DNA of 64,000 nucleotides from Sinorhizobium numidicum. GTDB taxonomy: Bacteria > Pseudomonadota > Alphaproteobacteria > Rhizobiales > Rhizobiaceae. Numbering within the stretch: the stretch's first letter is position 1; every line of letters begins with the position of its first letter. The stretch spans positions 2,726,001 through 2,790,000 of the forward strand of contig NZ_CP120368.1 of assembly GCF_029892045.1 (NCBI RefSeq), written 5' to 3'. Under the pieces are notes generated by a model, which was given only the letters and a program-made list of their open reading frames with translations, was not told where the DNA came from and searched no databases. Positions 62,621 to 64,000 of this stretch are shown in pieces. The translations under genes were made by a program, and so were the position numbers.

Positions 62621-63298
62621 CTACTCCATGCGGGCGAGATAGGCATCAAAGCTGCGCTCCGGTGTCGGCTCGTATCGCTCGCGCCCCTTCTTGAGCGAAA
62701 TGATCCTGTCAACCCGGAAATCGCGGAAGTCCTGGCGCAGTTCGCACCAGGCCGTCAGTAGCCAATAGTGCCCGAAAACGCTGAGACCGAGCGGCCAGAT
62801 TGTACGCTCGGACGTTTGTTCTGCAAGACTTTCGTAAGTGATGCGCAGCTTGCGCTCTTCCGCGATCGCCTGACGGATGTCGCCGAGCAGTGCCGGCGGG
62901 TCGGGCTGGAGCGCGGAACGAAAGGCACGAAGCGGTGCGCCTTTCAATTTTTTCGCGTGATCAGCCGGCAGCCCGTATTCGATCTTCTCCATCGCCTCAC
63001 GGGCTGCTTGCGCCAGCCGCCGGTCGCCAAGCATCTGCACGGCACGCACACCAAAAGCGAGCGCCTCCAATTGCTCGAAAGTGAAGGTGAGCGGTGGCGC
63101 ATCGAAGGCTTCGCGCAGGAGATAGCCGACACCGCGTTCCCCGTCGATGGGCGCGCCCGACGCCATCAGATGCTCCATGTCACGGTAGATCGTGCGCGGT
63201 GCGACCTCCATCCTGTCGGCAATTTCGCGCGCAGTCATGGCGCGGCCAGTGGCGCGCATGAGTTGGATGATGCGAAACAGTCGGTCGGCGGGCCGCAT
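62621..63298 (-). CDS. YafY-type regulator with HTH and WYL domains
   Basis: A 225-residue regulator. The N-terminal HTH is RLFRIIQLMRATGRAMTARE, then IADRMEVAPRTIYRDMEHL. The C-terminal WYL domain (about 125-215) has the core in GLSVFGHYWLLTAWCELR and the RDFRVDRIISL end. It is divergent from a small monooxygenase-like gene, a frequent pairing in which this type of regulator represses its neighbour. A TTATGGCCATAA palindrome between the two is a candidate operator. Confidence 0.88.
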   Translation of the reverse strand: MRPADRLFRIIQLMRATGRAMTAREIADRMEVAPRTIYRDMEHLMASGAPIDGERGVGYLLREAFDAPPLTFTFEQLEALAFGVRAVQMLGDRRLAQAAREAMEKIEYGLPADHAKKLKGAPLRAFRSALQPDPPALLGDIRQAIAEERKLRITYESLAEQTSERTIWPLGLSVFGHYWLLTAWCELRQDFRDFRVDRIISLKKGRERYEPTPERSFDAYLARME

Positions 63299-63314
63299 GG
63301 TTCCTCCCGCAGCA

Positions 63315-63326
63315 TTATGGCCATAA
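63315..63326. promoter_or_regulatory. Perfect 12-bp palindrome TTATGGCCATAA, candidate operator
   Basis: It lies 17 bases upstream of the YafY-type regulator start and 55 bases upstream of the small divergent gene, next to a TTGACC hexamer that could be a -35 box. Regulation by the adjacent WYL protein is inference. Confidence 0.45.
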
Positions 63327-63380
63327 GGTTGGCAGTTGACCTGTGATTAAGTCAAGCGGTGTTCAGCCAAGGAGATGCCG

Positions 63381-63680
63381 ATGACCGCCCAACATGTTCT
63401 CGAACTCGCCGTTTGCACCGTGACCGACAAGGAGGCGGCGCTTGTCGCCCGCAGGCGCGCCATGCTTGCCGTCTCCCGCTATCGCGGCTTCATCTCCTGG
63501 CGCGCCGTCACAGCGTGCGAAACGATGGATATGCTCGCCGACCTGGTCGAGTGGGAAACTTTGGATGCGGCACAAGCCGCCGGCGAGCGTGTTCTGACCG
63601 ATCCGGAGTTTGCCCCTTACATGGCGACAATCAGCTCGGTAAAGCTGATGCAGCACTTCCTCACCGAGCAGCAGATTTGA
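63381..63680 (+). CDS. Antibiotic-biosynthesis-monooxygenase-like small protein
   Basis: A 99-residue ferredoxin-like alpha-beta barrel protein (HVLELAVCTVTDKEAALVAR; YRGFISWRAVTACETMDMLA; WETLDAAQAAGERVL). The ABM fold covers small heme, quinone or polyketide oxygenases and also non-enzymatic dimers; substrate unknown. The ATG at 63381 follows GGAG by six bases. It is divergent from the YafY-type regulator. Confidence 0.75.
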   Translation: MTAQHVLELAVCTVTDKEAALVARRRAMLAVSRYRGFISWRAVTACETMDMLADLVEWETLDAAQAAGERVLTDPEFAPYMATISSVKLMQHFLTEQQI

Positions 63681-63702
63681 AACGATGAAAGGGGCGCAAG
63701 CC

Positions 63703-64000
63703 GTGGCAGAACCGCTGAAGAATCTGTTGCATCCGGCGTCGTCCTCGAGATCGCTGACTGCCTCTCGCGGAAGTCAGCCGCATTCGATCGCGATCGTTTC
63801 GTTGCGTCGGCAAGTGACGGTCTCGAATCGCTGGAACTCATGCAACGATCCCTGCGTATCCGGGGATGCGCTTCTCGAGGGCCTGCCGCGCGACTTCCCA
63901 ACGGCGGCGGCCATTCTTGAGGGCACGCTGCCGGACCGCGGCGAACCCGGCCTTATCGGCTGGGCGCTTCTTCCGGTGAGCCAGTTCGTCGCCGCGCGCG
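63703..64000 (+). pseudogene. DNA-alkylation-repair-like gene with two compensating frameshifts (3' end outside window)
   Basis: Reading from the GTG at 63703 gives MAEPLKNLLHP (GTG read as Met), a normal start for the HEAT-repeat DNA alkylation repair family. From about 63735 the conserved sequence (GVVLEIADCLSRKSAAFDRD, then RFVASASDGLESLELMQRSL) is in the +1 frame, which implies a missing base after CATCC. At the GGGG run 63862-63865 one extra G restores the first frame, which continues DALLEGLPRDFPTAAAILEG to the window edge. The first frame stays open through the shifted part, so a protein with about 42 altered residues could still be made. It could be a real double mutation or two sequencing errors. 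ATG 63685 is an alternative start. Confidence 0.6.

Overview
The window is a gene-dense, GC-rich alphaproteobacterial segment that reads as Sinorhizobium/Ensifer. The evidence is a cluster of recognisable rhizobial genes: the symbiosis regulator NolR, the choline importer ChoXWV, the hemin receptor ShmR, the fused anthranilate synthase TrpE(G) with its Trp-codon leader peptide, BacA, and the bdhA-xdhA-xdhB mixed-function operon. At least seven copies of a RIME-like palindromic repeat and many copies of a second mosaic repeat family also fit this group. From memory, der/engA, bacA and bdhA-xdhAB lie on pSymB in S. meliloti after an ancestral move off the chromosome, whereas choXWV, trpE(G) and shmR are chromosomal there. 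Finding them together here suggests the unrearranged arrangement, as in the S. fredii group. No tRNA, rRNA, IS element or CRISPR array was recognised.

Layout. 1-6.0 kb: the end of an anti-sigma-like membrane protein, leuA, a clpP paralogue, a HupE-like protein, and queF coupled to a StrA-like aminoglycoside phosphotransferase. 6.0-12 kb: a cation-diffusion transporter, the trpL attenuator with trpE(G), and shmR with an iron-responsive-operator-like promoter. 12-16.3 kb: an extensin-like protein, a thioesterase-like protein, a DUF1993 protein and fhs. 16.3-23.2 kb: a compact run of five co-directional genes (coiled-coil protein, unknown protein, AAA+ ATPase, DUF6638-like protein, DUF2333 membrane protein) with no known role; this is the best candidate for an undescribed system. 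23.4-30.3 kb: tdk, choXWV, a HugZ/PPOX-like heme protein, nolR and a beta-alanine-type aminotransferase. 30.3-37.6 kb: adenine deaminase, an alpha-glucosidase, a KDG kinase, der and a YfgM-like protein. 37.7-46 kb: an NnrU-like protein, a polysaccharide deacetylase-like protein, bacA, an MFS transporter, map, a luciferase-like oxidoreductase and glpK.

46.3-59.8 kb is a purine and hydroxybutyrate catabolic island: bdhA-xdhA-xdhB, a LysR regulator with a divergent small protein, puuD-guaD-lldD on one strand and puuE-uraD-allA-uraH on the other. Together these take guanine through xanthine, urate, 5-hydroxyisourate, OHCU, allantoin and allantoate; AllA handles ureidoglycolate at the end. The allantoate-to-ureidoglycolate step is not encoded here. 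The last 4 kb hold the two MnmC activities as separate divergent genes, a host-attachment-like protein, a WYL regulator with a small divergent monooxygenase-like protein, and a truncated DNA-alkylation-repair-like gene that appears to carry two compensating frameshifts.

The repeats are placed unusually close to genes. They overlap the stop codons of at least four genes, supply the likely ribosome-binding site and start codon of mnmD, and bracket mnmD as an inverted pair. All functional calls are from reading the sequence; no database search was run, and comparisons with other genomes are from memory.
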